64,000 nt of DNA from Flavobacterium aquidurense (GCF_001404985.1 NZ_JRLF01000014.1:434001-498000), one strand, 5' to 3'. Shown: positions 1 to 8,149, numbered from the stretch's first letter. The notes: generated from the letters alone by a model not told the origin. Numbers and translations are program-made.

Positions 1-28
1 TTTTACGGTCTTTACGCCTATGAAAAAT

Positions 29-36
29 TATCTTTG
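29..36 (+). promoter_or_regulatory. Candidate -7 element for the GNAT gene
   Basis: TATCTTTG matches the Bacteroidota -7 consensus TANNTTTG and lies 34 bases before the start of the acetyltransferase gene. No good TTG -33 element is visible at the usual distance, so this is a tentative call. Confidence 0.4.
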
Positions 37-70
37 AGGAATTCATTAATCATCAGAATAAACCCTAATA

Positions 71-577
71 ATGGAATTTTTTAAAACTACAAATGACGAT
101 ATCGATGCTGTTTTCGATATTTATAACGAAGCTACATCGTATCAAAAAACGGTCAATAATAAAAGCTGGAGAGGTTTTGAAAGAGCTCTAATAGAAAATG
201 AAATCGCAGAAAATCGCCATTTTATAATCAAAGAAGGAGACGAAGTTGCCTGTACATTTGTGCTTACTTTTAATGATTTGATTATCTGGAAAGAAGCTGC
301 TCAGGATCCGGCTGTATATTTGCATCGTATTGCAACAAACCCAAAATTCAGAGGACAATCATATGTCAAAAAAATCATTGACTGGACAAAAGAATATGCC
401 AAAGAAAATGGCAAAGAATACATTCGTCTTGACACACATAGCGGAAACGAAAGAATAAACAAATATTACACAAGCTGTGGTTTCGAATACAAAGGAATAA
501 GCACCATCGAATGGACAAGCGAATTACCGGAACATTATAAAGAAGGTTCTTTTAGCTTGTTTGAGATTAAGTTGTAG
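71..577 (+). CDS. GNAT family N-acetyltransferase
   Basis: A 168-residue single-domain protein of the size usual for GNAT enzymes, which move an acetyl group from acetyl-CoA to an amine. The C-terminal half carries the typical acetyl-CoA-binding core: a strand with YLHRIATNP, then the pyrophosphate loop region KFRGQSYVKKIIDW, then the motif B-like stretch EYIRLDTHSGNERINKYYTSCGFEYKG ending at about residue 148. There is no signal peptide, so it should act in the cytoplasm. The substrate cannot be told from sequence; protein N-termini, antibiotics and small amines are all possible. The ATG at 71 has no Shine-Dalgarno sequence, as is normal in this group. It stands alone: a hairpin follows it and the next gene has its own leader. 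Confidence 0.85.
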   Translation: MEFFKTTNDDIDAVFDIYNEATSYQKTVNNKSWRGFERALIENEIAENRHFIIKEGDEVACTFVLTFNDLIIWKEAAQDPAVYLHRIATNPKFRGQSYVKKIIDWTKEYAKENGKEYIRLDTHSGNERINKYYTSCGFEYKGISTIEWTSELPEHYKEGSFSLFEIKL

Positions 578-597
578 ATTCAAATCTTTCTTTTAAT

Positions 598-639
598 AAA
601 ATAACCCCATTTTGAATTTGCTCACAATGAGGTTATTTT
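598..639 (+). terminator. Hairpin terminator after the GNAT gene
   Basis: The arms AAAATAACCCCAT and ATGAGGTTATTTT pair with one mismatch around an AT-rich loop, and the 3' arm ends in a T run. This is a plausible intrinsic terminator 20 bases after the acetyltransferase stop. Confidence 0.6.
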
Positions 640-721
640 ATCAAAGAAAAAGCCAATTCTCGTAAATCAATCTAATTTATTGTACTAATTTTACTTTTTA
701 AAAACGCTAAAAAACTATTCT

Positions 722-2095
722 ATGAAAAAACTATTACTCTTTTTTGTTTTTTTATTCATTAATACTATTTATGCCCAATGCTGGCAAAATATTGTCCTTG
801 GAGGAGCAACTACTATTTTTATAAAAAGTGATGGTACCTTATGGGCAACTGGTTGGAATGAATATGGGCAGTTAGGTGATGGCACAAATGACAACAAAAG
901 TGTACTAACAAAAATTGGAAATGATAATGATTGGAAATCTGTTACTTTAGGAGCTAACTTACAAACCTTAGCCATAAAAAACGATGGGACTTTATGGGCG
1001 TGGGGACGAAATATAAATGGACAAGTTGGAGACGGAACTAATATAGATAGAAATTTACCAACAAAAATTGGAAATGATAATGACTGGAAGTTTGTTGTTG
1101 CAGGAAGACAACATAGTCTTGCTATAAAAAATGATGGAACTTTATGGGCTTGGGGATCGAATAGTAAAGGAGAGTTAGGGGATGGTACTACAGTAAGCAA
1201 AAATATTCCCACAAAAATAGGTAATGATACTGATTGGAAATCAATAGCTGCTGGTTATCGTTACACAATAGCATTAAAAAATGATGGAAGCTTATGGACT
1301 TGTGGTGATAATGATTGGGGCCAATTAGGAAATGGAAAACCATATATTAGCACAAATATTTTAAGTAAAATTGGCGATTCTAATAATTGGTTATTAATTT
1401 CTACAAGAATTTCAACCTCATCAGCAATACAAAAAGATGGAACCTTATGGACATGGGGAAGTAATCAACAGGGGCAGCTAGGAAATGGAGATGTTGACCA
1501 TAACGTTACAGTGCCAACTCAAATTGGCATTGATAAAAACTGGAAACAAATTGCTAGTGGCGATCTTAATAGTAGTGCAATAAAAACAGACGGAACTTTA
1601 TGGACATGGGGACTAAATGACTACGGCCAGTTAGGAGATGGTACATATATAGATAAATTTATTCCAACTCAAATTGGGAACGCTACCGATTGGGAATCAA
1701 TTTATGCAGGAGGAGGGCATTCAGGAGCTTTAAAAAGCGATGGGACTTTCTGGACTTGGGGACTTAATAGTTCTGGTCAAATAGGGAATGGTACTAATAG
1801 TGATAGTATAAATTATCCAACTCAAGTCAATTGTCCAACTTTAAGAACTGATGACTTTTTAACAACTAAAACATATTCTATTTATCCTAATCCCGCTAAA
1901 GAAATAATTAATATTGAAAATTTTGATAACAAATCTATAAGCAATATTAAAATAATTGATTCCTCTGGAAAATTAGTTTTAAAACAATCTAACAATCTTC
2001 AACAAATTAACTTAAAAGAAATACCTCAAGGAATCTATATTATTCAAATAGAAAGTAATGGAAAATTTTATACTCAAAAAATTGTAAAAGAGTAG
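722..2095 (+). CDS. Secreted RCC1-repeat protein with T9SS type A sorting domain
   Basis: A 457-residue protein with a clear signal peptide (MKKLLLFFVFLFINTIYAQ). Residues about 22-370 hold seven repeats of about 50 residues built on DGTLWxWGxNxxGQLGDGT, the signature of RCC1/BLIP-II beta-propeller blades, so a seven-bladed propeller is expected. After a linker, the last 75 or so residues (YSIYPNPAKEIINIEN through KFYTQKIVKE) match the T9SS type A sorting domain (TIGR04183 type), which sends proteins through the type IX secretion system to the cell surface or medium. Bacterial RCC1 propellers are usually binding modules; the ligand here is unknown. It is monocistronic, with a terminator shared with the opposite strand downstream. 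Confidence 0.88.
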   Translation: MKKLLLFFVFLFINTIYAQCWQNIVLGGATTIFIKSDGTLWATGWNEYGQLGDGTNDNKSVLTKIGNDNDWKSVTLGANLQTLAIKNDGTLWAWGRNINGQVGDGTNIDRNLPTKIGNDNDWKFVVAGRQHSLAIKNDGTLWAWGSNSKGELGDGTTVSKNIPTKIGNDTDWKSIAAGYRYTIALKNDGSLWTCGDNDWGQLGNGKPYISTNILSKIGDSNNWLLISTRISTSSAIQKDGTLWTWGSNQQGQLGNGDVDHNVTVPTQIGIDKNWKQIASGDLNSSAIKTDGTLWTWGLNDYGQLGDGTYIDKFIPTQIGNATDWESIYAGGGHSGALKSDGTFWTWGLNSSGQIGNGTNSDSINYPTQVNCPTLRTDDFLTTKTYSIYPNPAKEIINIENFDNKSISNIKIIDSSGKLVLKQSNNLQQINLKEIPQGIYIIQIESNGKFYTQKIVKE

Positions 2096-2112
2096 ATTTA
2101 TGAATTAAAAAC

Positions 2113-2149
2113 AAAAACCCTTGCAGATAAATCTCTACAAGGGTTTTTT
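2113..2149. terminator. Bidirectional terminator between convergent features
   Basis: AAAAACCCTTG pairs with CAAGGGTTTTT around a 14-base loop, with A and T runs on both sides, so it could end transcription from either direction. It lies between the RCC1 gene and the leftward TPR fragment. Confidence 0.75.
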
Positions 2150-2160
2150 ATTTAAAGAAA

Positions 2161-2490
2161 TTATAAACTTGCCAATTTCTTAGCTTGTTCCAGAGCATTT
2201 GTATTTTTTGGATGCAATTCAAAGGCTTTTTTATAATTTTTTATAGCTTCTTTTTTGTATCCTAAACCTGCCAGTGTTTCTGCATAACTATCATATGTAT
2301 TTGAGCTTTCTGGATAAAGATCTGTATTGAGTTTAAAAATTTTCAAGGCCTCGTTCTGCTTTCCTTCTGACAGTAATTTATATCCAAAATCATTCAAATC
2401 ATTTTCAGTTAACGTAAAAGCTGAATCATTCTTTTTTAGAGTTTCAGCAATTTTAAATGCATTGTTATAATGAAGGTGATTAAAACACAA
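2161..2490 (-). pseudogene. Remnant C-terminal TPR segment, probably of a larger hydrolase
   Basis: An open frame of 109 codons with no ATG; the first possible start is a TTG at 2490. It encodes two to three tetratricopeptide units (LNDFGYKLLSEGKQNEALKIF, then SNTYDSYAETLAGLGYKKEAI, then NYKKAFELHPKNTNAL). In Bacteroidota this kind of short TPR tail is often found at the C-terminus of secreted serine hydrolases (beta-lactamase-related or esterase type). Here nothing upstream encodes the catalytic domain and there is no signal peptide. I therefore read it as a decayed 3' gene end. A small genuine TPR protein starting at TTG is possible but less likely. Confidence 0.5.
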
Positions 2491-2595
2491 GAAAAAACCT
2501 ATTTTTAAAAAAGTGTGTTTTGTGTAAAACTGCTACTTCGTAAATTATTATTTCACTTATTATTTTTAAAAGAAAGACTTTAAATTCAGTTAGAT

Positions 2596-2603
2596 TATAT
2601 TTG
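2596..2603 (+). promoter_or_regulatory. Candidate -7 element for the histidine kinase
   Basis: TATATTTG fits TANNTTTG and lies 19 bases before the kinase ATG. The -33 region is AT-rich without a clear TTG. Confidence 0.4.
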
Positions 2604-2622
2604 GAAAAATGCACCCGATAAC

Positions 2623-3852
2623 ATGAGTAAAAAAAAATTTACTTTACCTGATACTGATACTCTTCCAGAACATAATAACAAAAATCATAAGGATGAATTA
2701 TGGCTTGTTAACAAAAGACTTGCACTGCAAATAGAAGATCGAAAAAAACGCGCTGCCGAGCTTGTTATTGCAAATAAAGAACTGGCGTATCAAAATCAGG
2801 AAAAAGAAAAACGTGCTGCTGAACTTGTTATTGCCAATACTGAACTGGCGTATCAAAATCAGGAAAAAGAAAAACGCGCTGCTGAACTTGTTATAGCAAA
2901 TACCGAACTTACTTATCAAAACAAGGAAAAAGAAAAACGTGCTGCTGAACTTGTCATAGCAAATGCCGAACTTACTTATCAGAACAATGAAAAAGAAAAA
3001 CGTGCTGCTGAACTTGCAATTGCTAATGCTGAACTTGCTTTCCAGAATGAGGAAAAAGAAAAACGTGCTGCTGAACTTTTTATAGCAAATGCTGAACTTA
3101 CTTTCCAGAACAATGAAAAAGAAAAGCGTGCTGCCGAATTACTTCTTGCCAACAACGAACTTCAGGCATTTACCTATATATCCAGTCATCACCTTCAGGA
3201 ACCTTTAAGGAAAATTCAGGTTTTCTCGAACCGAATTACTACAGATGAATATCAAAACTTAACCGATAAGGGAAAACATTATTTTGAGCGTATCGAAGTT
3301 GCCGCTTTTCATATGCAAGCGCTTATAAACGATTTGTTAACGTATTCACGAACCAATGTAACCGAAAAGAAGTTTGAAAATACCAAACTTAATGATATCA
3401 TTGATAAAGTGCTGGAAGACTTAAAAGAAGAGATAACAGCCAAAAAAGCTATTATTGAAATATTTGGAAATTGTACTGCTTTTATAATTCCATCACAGTT
3501 TCACCAACTAATATGCAATTTGGTCAGCAACTCGCTGAAATTTTCAACAACAGAAAAAACACCTCATATTACGATAGAAAGTATTTATACGAAGCCAAAA
3601 ACAAAGAAAAACCAATCGTTTACTAATTATTGTCATATTACAATCAATGATAATGGTATAGGATTTGAACCTCAGTTTGAAACGCGGGTATTTGAAATGT
3701 TTCAGCAGCTAAATAATAAAAAAGACTATAAAGGCACAGGAATTGGTCTTGCCATCGTAAAAAAAATTGTAGAAAACCATAACGGAATGATTACAGCAAC
3801 GGGCAAACCAGGTCTTGGAGCTAAATTTGACATTTATATTCCTGTTGTATAA
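2623..3852 (+). CDS. Sensor-type histidine kinase with a 7-fold coiled-coil repeat
   Basis: A 409-residue cytoplasmic histidine kinase with no membrane segment and no recognisable sensory domain. Residues about 40-180 form a charged coiled coil of seven nearly identical 21-residue units (EKEKRAAELVIANTELAYQNQ type). The dimerisation and phosphoacceptor helix follows (TYISSHHLQEPLRKIQ, the usual position of the phosphorylated His). Then comes the HATPase_c domain with N box (HQLICNLVSNSLKFS), G1 box (DNGIGFEP), F box (FEMFQQL) and G2 box (GTGIGLAIVKKIVENHNG). It should phosphorylate a response regulator that is not encoded next to it, so it is an orphan kinase. The repeated DNA in the coiled coil makes it prone to length change by recombination. 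Confidence 0.88.
   Translation: MSKKKFTLPDTDTLPEHNNKNHKDELWLVNKRLALQIEDRKKRAAELVIANKELAYQNQEKEKRAAELVIANTELAYQNQEKEKRAAELVIANTELTYQNKEKEKRAAELVIANAELTYQNNEKEKRAAELAIANAELAFQNEEKEKRAAELFIANAELTFQNNEKEKRAAELLLANNELQAFTYISSHHLQEPLRKIQVFSNRITTDEYQNLTDKGKHYFERIEVAAFHMQALINDLLTYSRTNVTEKKFENTKLNDIIDKVLEDLKEEITAKKAIIEIFGNCTAFIIPSQFHQLICNLVSNSLKFSTTEKTPHITIESIYTKPKTKKNQSFTNYCHITINDNGIGFEPQFETRVFEMFQQLNNKKDYKGTGIGLAIVKKIVENHNGMITATGKPGLGAKFDIYIPVV
2740..3162 (+). repeat. Seven tandem 63-bp units inside the histidine kinase gene
   Basis: Seven in-frame copies of a 63-base unit, each encoding KRAAEL...ANxELxxQNxE. The 21-residue period equals three heptads, so copies can be gained or lost without breaking the coiled-coil register. 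Copies 2 and 3 are nearly identical at DNA level; the outer copies are more diverged. Confidence 0.9.
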
Positions 3853-3922
3853 TAATGAAAACCGTATCTTACAAAAACAAGCCTGTTTTTTACTAAAATC
3901 TGTTTTTCTCTAAAATTTTAAA

Positions 3923-3930
3923 TATCTTTG
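3923..3930 (+). promoter_or_regulatory. -7 element directly in front of the XRE gene start
   Basis: TATCTTTG ends only four bases before the ATG at 3935. If this is the active promoter, transcription would begin at or just beside the start codon, giving a nearly leaderless mRNA. Confidence 0.45.
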
Positions 3931-3934
3931 AGGT

Positions 3935-4318
3935 ATGAGCGCAACAACAAAACCATATCATATAGGGCGAAAAATAAGCCGTATTCGTGAACTTAAAGAC
4001 ATGAAACAAGAAGCACTTGCACAGGCTTTAGGTATATCTCAGCAATCCGTTTCTGCTATAGAAAACAGCGAAAACCTGGAAGAAGAAAAACTTAAAGAGA
4101 TCGCAAAAGCACTTGGAGTTTCTGTTGAAGCAATTAAAAACTTTTCAGAAGAAAGCATCATTAATTATTTTAATAATATTTATGATAATGGAGTTTTTAA
4201 TACTGGTAATTATTGCAATTTTAATCCTTTAGACAAAGTTGTTGAACTTTATGAGCGTTTGGTTCAGGCTGAAAAGGATAAAAACGAATATTTAGAGAAA
4301 TTATTAAAAGTGAAGTAA
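3935..4318 (+). CDS. XRE-family helix-turn-helix regulator
   Basis: A 127-residue protein. Residues about 10-65 form a Cro/C1-type HTH (ISRIRELKDMKQEALAQALG, then ISQQSVSAIENSENL), followed by KLKEIAKALGVSVEAIKNF. The rest (FNPLDKVVELYERLVQAEKDKNEYLEKLL) is a likely coiled-coil dimerisation tail. The family is widespread in Bacteroidota as a stand-alone regulator; its targets are not known to me. There is no toxin-like partner next to it, so I do not call it an antitoxin. It is monocistronic, with a strong terminator immediately downstream. Confidence 0.85.
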   Translation: MSATTKPYHIGRKISRIRELKDMKQEALAQALGISQQSVSAIENSENLEEEKLKEIAKALGVSVEAIKNFSEESIINYFNNIYDNGVFNTGNYCNFNPLDKVVELYERLVQAEKDKNEYLEKLLKVK

Positions 4319-4343
4319 ACCTTTTATAAAATATAATTTATGC

Positions 4344-4380
4344 AAAAAGAGATCTTAAAAATTTAAGATCTCTTTTTTTT
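4344..4380 (+). terminator. Intrinsic terminator after the XRE gene
   Basis: AAAGAGATCTTAA and TTAAGATCTCTTT form a long perfect stem with a short A loop, followed by a run of T. It sits just before the 3' end of the oppositely oriented tRNA gene and may serve both. Confidence 0.8.
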
Positions 4381-4381
4381 G

Positions 4382-4468
4382 CAGAGAGGATGGGATTCGA
4401 ACCCACGATACAGTTACCCATATACTAGCTTTCCAGGCTAGCTCCTTCAACCACTCGGACACCTCTCT
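4382..4468 (-). tRNA. tRNA-Ser (anticodon GGA)
   Basis: Read on the minus strand, the 5' arm AGAGAGG pairs with CCTCTCT at the 3' end, followed by a G discriminator. The anticodon loop CTGGAAA gives anticodon GGA (serine UCC/UCU). The TTCGAAT T-loop is present, and the variable arm between anticodon and T arms is long, as expected for class II tRNA-Ser. The CCA end is not fully encoded (G-CAA follows). Confidence 0.93.
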
Positions 4469-4617
4469 AAATTGGTCTGCAAAGAACACAAAAAAAATTG
4501 ATTTAGAAAAACAAAATCAACATTAGTTTATAAGAAACTTTTTATTTTATTTTTTACCCACAATCTCACTAATTTCCCTTAATTTTTATGTTATTCGAGC
4601 TAACAAACCGTTTAAAA

Positions 4618-4646
4618 ATTCGCGTGAATTCGTGCAATTAGTGGCA
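4618..4646. repeat. TTCGTG-type degenerate spacer repeat, copy 1
   Basis: The words ATTCGCGTG, AATTCGTGC and AATTAGTGGCA occur in a row. A related string of words occurs at 32183-32215 (GATTCGTGG, AATTCGTGGCAAAA). I take both as members of a dispersed spacer repeat of unknown role. The remainder of the 4469-4676 spacer is AT-rich with nothing else visible. Confidence 0.4.
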
Positions 4647-4676
4647 TACTCTCTCTTTAGTGCAGATCACACTTTT

Positions 4677-5549
4677 TTACATACTTTTTCTAAATTCTTC
4701 CATAAATAGCTTTACAGCCTTTTTTTGATATGCTCCTTCGATCGTCAACATGAATGATTCTCTTTGTGTTGGAACTCCCGTAATGGCGATTGCTTTAAGA
4801 TTATCCCAGCCTTTTAGGGCTTTCTCGGTTACAATTGTAACCCACTCACTTTCTTCTACCAATTGTAAAAGTGCATGAACAGCATTTAATTCAATCGAAA
4901 CTTTTGGCTTCATATTATTTTTTAAAAACAATTCATCGAGAAATTCTCTTGAACTAAATCCTCTTACAGGTAAAATAAGCGGATAATCTCCTATTTTTCT
5001 AAAGGAAATTTTATCTAAAACCGCTAAAGGATGTGTTTTTGCTACCGCCATAACAAGATTAGAAGTAAATAATGGTATTTTCTGGATGGTTTGTTTGATC
5101 TCTTTTGACGAAATTACCAAAACCAGATCTAATTCATTATTCAGCAGTTTATTTTCCAGAGGTTCTGTTGATCCATATTCGACAACGATTTTTAAATTAG
5201 GATATGTTTTTGCAAACAAATTGACGATTGGCAAAACCAAAAGCCCAAAAATATATGTAACACCAATTCGTAATTCTCCGCCAATCATTTGGTTTAAATC
5301 ATCAATTGCTTGTTTGCCGCTTTGTACATTTTCTATTACTTGCTTGGCGTGAATCAGGAAAACAGATCCGGCTTCAGTAAGCTGCACTTTTTTACCAATC
5401 CTTATAAACAAAGGCATTCCCAGTTCTTCTTCCAGTTTTTTTATTTGTTGTGATAATCCGGATTGGGTTACAAAACACAATTCGGCTGCTTTTGTAAAAT
5501 GCAATACCTCAGCAGTTTTTATAAAATATTCTAATTGGTAGATTTCCAT
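4677..5549 (-). CDS. LysR-family transcriptional regulator
   Basis: A 290-residue LysR-type regulator of normal family length. The N-terminal winged HTH is clear (MEIYQLEYFIKTAEVLHFTKAAE, then VTQSGLSQQIKKLEEELGMPLF). A linker helix follows, and the substrate-binding domain starts at about residue 90 (GGELRIGVTYIFG). It is divergent from an MFS transporter gene with 92 bp between the two starts, the classic arrangement of a LysR regulator and its target. The effector is unknown. A short inverted repeat overlaps its own leader (see the entry at 5554), suggesting autoregulation. Confidence 0.9.
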   Translation of the reverse strand: MEIYQLEYFIKTAEVLHFTKAAELCFVTQSGLSQQIKKLEEELGMPLFIRIGKKVQLTEAGSVFLIHAKQVIENVQSGKQAIDDLNQMIGGELRIGVTYIFGLLVLPIVNLFAKTYPNLKIVVEYGSTEPLENKLLNNELDLVLVISSKEIKQTIQKIPLFTSNLVMAVAKTHPLAVLDKISFRKIGDYPLILPVRGFSSREFLDELFLKNNMKPKVSIELNAVHALLQLVEESEWVTIVTEKALKGWDNLKAIAITGVPTQRESFMLTIEGAYQKKAVKLFMEEFRKSM

Positions 5550-5553
5550 ATTG

Positions 5554-5571
5554 ATAAGTTTTAATACTTAT
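5554..5571. promoter_or_regulatory. Candidate LysR operator
   Basis: ATAAGT and ACTTAT are arms of a dyad with a 6-base spacer, directly upstream of the lysR start in the divergent region. The position and dyad type fit a LysR autoregulatory site, but a single copy in AT-rich DNA is weak evidence. Confidence 0.35.
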
Positions 5572-5641
5572 TATCAGTAAAATTATTAATTTTTCTAATG
5601 AAATCATAATCCCGAACTTTGTAAAACAAAAATCAGACATC

Positions 5642-6874
5642 ATGTTTAAAGCGCTAAAATCAAAAAACTTCAAGTTGTTCTTTTACGGACAATCTGTTTC
5701 AGTAATAGGAACCTGGCTTCAAAAAACAGCGGTAAGTTGGATGGTTTACAGTGTTACGGGTTCAGTTTTCTTACTAGGACTCGCTACATTTTTAAGCATG
5801 ATTCCGTCCTTATTCCTGGCGCCTTTAGCCGGAAGTATCATTGGGCGTTATGACAGACACCGCGCCATGATTGTATTACAGTCTCTGGCAATGCTTCAGG
5901 CAGGAGCTTTGGCTGTATTAATTTATCTCAAAATATACAATATCAACTTTATTCTGGCATTGAGTTTAATTCAGGGAATCATCAATTCGTTTGATATGAC
6001 TTGCAGACAAACCATGATGATCGAAATTGTAGATACTAAAGAAGATCTGCCAAATGCAGTTGCCTTAAACTCTACTTTAAATAATTTTGCCCGAATTGCC
6101 GGTCCGGCTATGGCGGGAATCATTTTGCACAATTATGGTGAAGACATTTGTTTTATTGGTAATTTTTTAAGCTACATTCCGGTTTTAATTTCTTTACTGA
6201 TGATGAAAATCACACCACATATTAAAGCTACTGATAAAATGAAAATGCTGGATGATTTTATCGAAGGTTTAGACTACGTTAAAAAAGAAACCGAAATGGC
6301 AAAAATGCTTTTGATGTTAATGTGCAGCAGTTTATTTGTAATTTCATTTAATACTTTAATGCCTGTTTTTGCCAAAGATATCTTTAGCGGAAACGCACAG
6401 ACTTTCAGTTGGTTCGAAAGCGCTGCCGGAATTGGTTCTATACTATCGGCTATTTATCTGGCTAATCTTAAACGAGCTGATAATATGGGCAAAATAATGA
6501 TTGCTGCAAGTTTATTATTAGGTTTCAGCATCATAATACTCGCCTATTCAAATAGTTTGACTGTCGCGCTTATTTGTATGGCTTTGAGCGGGGTTGGTAT
6601 GATGGCGCAAACATCTTCTATAAACATTTACATTCAGACCCAAAGTACTGCAAACATGCGTTCCAGAAGTATTAGTTATTATTTAATGGCATATCAGGGA
6701 ATGATTCCTGTGGGAAGTTTGATTATTGGTTATGTATCACACATAATAGGAACCAGGAATACGGTTGCAATTCAGGGAATTATATGTATCGTTTCAGTAA
6801 TTGTGTATGTATATTATAAAAACCGCAGTTCTGAAGAAGAATTGGAAAGCTGTGCAGTTCATTATAAAGATTAA
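5642..6874 (+). CDS. MFS transporter, EntS/MFS_3-like exporter
   Basis: A 410-residue inner-membrane protein with about 12 hydrophobic segments. The start MFKALKSKNFKLFFYGQSVSVIGTWLQ and the following SWMVYSVTGSVFLLGLATF are typical of the MFS_3 subfamily, which includes the enterobactin exporter EntS and assorted drug-efflux proteins. The GRYDRHRAMI loop after the second helix is the MFS motif A position. It probably exports a small hydrophobic molecule; the substrate is unknown. It is divergent from and probably controlled by the LysR gene. It converges with the asparaginase operon across a palindromic element. Confidence 0.85.
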   Translation: MFKALKSKNFKLFFYGQSVSVIGTWLQKTAVSWMVYSVTGSVFLLGLATFLSMIPSLFLAPLAGSIIGRYDRHRAMIVLQSLAMLQAGALAVLIYLKIYNINFILALSLIQGIINSFDMTCRQTMMIEIVDTKEDLPNAVALNSTLNNFARIAGPAMAGIILHNYGEDICFIGNFLSYIPVLISLLMMKITPHIKATDKMKMLDDFIEGLDYVKKETEMAKMLLMLMCSSLFVISFNTLMPVFAKDIFSGNAQTFSWFESAAGIGSILSAIYLANLKRADNMGKIMIAASLLLGFSIIILAYSNSLTVALICMALSGVGMMAQTSSINIYIQTQSTANMRSRSISYYLMAYQGMIPVGSLIIGYVSHIIGTRNTVAIQGIICIVSVIVYVYYKNRSSEEELESCAVHYKD

Positions 6875-6882
6875 TTTTCTTC

Positions 6883-7110
6883 ACCATATAAGTGATGTAA
6901 GTTCATTTTAGTATTAGTCACGCTAAAAACTCTGAACTCAGATTTCAATCATTAGCAAACTTGTCATTTAGAAGAGGAGAAATCACACAAGTAATTCCGT
7001 TCCTAAAGTCGCCAATCTTTGTCGAGTTTCTTGTGTGATTTCTCCTTAAGTCGAAATGACAAAACTAGATCGCAAACTTTACTAAAATGAACTTACATCA
7101 CTTATATGGT
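6883..7110. repeat. Nested inverted-repeat element between convergent genes (repeat family A, copies 1 and 2)
   Basis: A 31-bp sequence beginning ACCATATAAGTGATGTAAGT at 6883-6913 recurs as a perfect reverse complement at 7080-7110. Inside it a second imperfect palindrome is nested: GTCATTT with GGAGAAATCACACAAG (about 6962-6995) against CTTGTGTGATTTCTCC with AAATGAC (about 7029-7060). The whole can fold into one long hairpin. It begins 8 bp after the MFS stop and ends 7 bp before the asparaginase stop. There is no open frame inside and no transposase. Related copies lie at 15429-15642. Confidence 0.85.
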
Positions 7111-7117
7111 AAAATTT

Positions 7118-8149
7118 CTACAACGAAATTTCACCACGCAAAGCAGTTTCGAAAATCGTTTTAAATTCAGATTGAGGAATATTAGCGCCTAACAAATACA
7201 TTAATTTTGTAATTGCAGCTTCTGTAGTAATATCTTTTCCTGAGATAACACCAAGTGATTTTAAGGCTGTACTGGTTTCATATTGTCCCATGTTTACACT
7301 TCCGCCGGAACATTGTGTTACATTAACGATGTGCAAACCGGATTGAATCGATTTCTGAATCAAATTCAAAAACCAATCTTCGGTTGGGGCATTTCCTGAG
7401 CCGTATGTTTCAAGGACAATTCCTTTTAAATCTTTTATGGCAAGAATCGAAGACAAAACGACTTCGCTCATTCCCGGGAACATTTTTATAATCGCTACAT
7501 GATTGTCTAAGTTTTTGTGTACAATCAAATTAGCGTTTTCTTTTACAGGAAGAAATAAATGTGAGTTTAATTTTAAGTGAACACCAGATTCTACCAATTC
7601 AGGATAATTTGGTGCAGTAAATGCTTTAAAATGTTCTGCATTTACTTTTGAAGTTCTATTTCCGCGGTACAATTTATACTCGAAATACAAACAAACTTCG
7701 TTGATAACCGGTTTTCCGTTTTCCTGCAAAGAGGCAATCTGAATCGCTGTGATGAGGTTTTCTTTAGCATCTGTACGAAGATCCCCAATTGGCAATTGAG
7801 AGCCTGTAAACACAACAGGTTTTGCCAAATTCTCCAGCATAAAACTCAATGCCGAAGCAGAATATGACATGGTATCAGAACCATGAAGTACTACAAAACC
7901 ATCATAAGCAATGTAATTTTGCTCAATGATTTCGGCAATTTTTGTCCATTCTCCAGGATTCATATTCGATGAATCGATTGGGTTTTCAAATGAAACTGTT
8001 TCAATCTCACAATCTAATTGCTTGATTTCAGGGATTTTTTGCAATAATTTTCCAAAGTTGAACGCTTTGAGTGCGCCTGTCTCAAAATCTTTACTCATAC
8101 CGATAGTTCCTCCGGTATAAATCAGCAATATTTTAGCTTTAGATGACAT
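7118..8149 (-). CDS. ansA: Type I L-asparaginase (cytoplasmic)
   Basis: A 343-residue asparaginase that hydrolyses asparagine to aspartate and ammonia. The two catalytic signatures are intact: YTGGTIGM near the N-terminus (first catalytic Thr) and HGSDTMSYSASALSF at about residues 94-108 (second Thr and Asp). The substrate-loop region TGSQLPIGDLRTDAKENL follows. There is no signal peptide, which together with length fits the type I (AnsA) form. The start at 8149 overlaps the end of the upstream acyltransferase gene by 11 bp, so the two are translationally linked; TatD lies further upstream on the same strand. Confidence 0.92.
   Translation of the reverse strand: MSSKAKILLIYTGGTIGMSKDFETGALKAFNFGKLLQKIPEIKQLDCEIETVSFENPIDSSNMNPGEWTKIAEIIEQNYIAYDGFVVLHGSDTMSYSASALSFMLENLAKPVVFTGSQLPIGDLRTDAKENLITAIQIASLQENGKPVINEVCLYFEYKLYRGNRTSKVNAEHFKAFTAPNYPELVESGVHLKLNSHLFLPVKENANLIVHKNLDNHVAIIKMFPGMSEVVLSSILAIKDLKGIVLETYGSGNAPTEDWFLNLIQKSIQSGLHIVNVTQCSGGSVNMGQYETSTALKSLGVISGKDITTEAAITKLMYLLGANIPQSEFKTIFETALRGEISL

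Noticed and set aside
769..1212. Minus-strand open frame of 147 codons inside the RCC1 gene
   Set aside because: It is the antisense shadow of the repeated DGTLWAWG codons, which lack minus-strand stops.
2740..3162. Regular 63-bp repeats considered as a CRISPR-like array
   Set aside because: The units are contiguous without spacers, stay in frame and encode a coiled coil inside an intact kinase.
3935..4318. Antitoxin of a toxin-antitoxin pair
   Set aside because: No toxin-like gene lies next to the XRE gene; a terminator and a tRNA follow it.
6883..7110. Insertion sequence
   Set aside because: There are perfect inverted ends but no transposase, no coding capacity and no clear target-site duplication; annotated as a repeat only.
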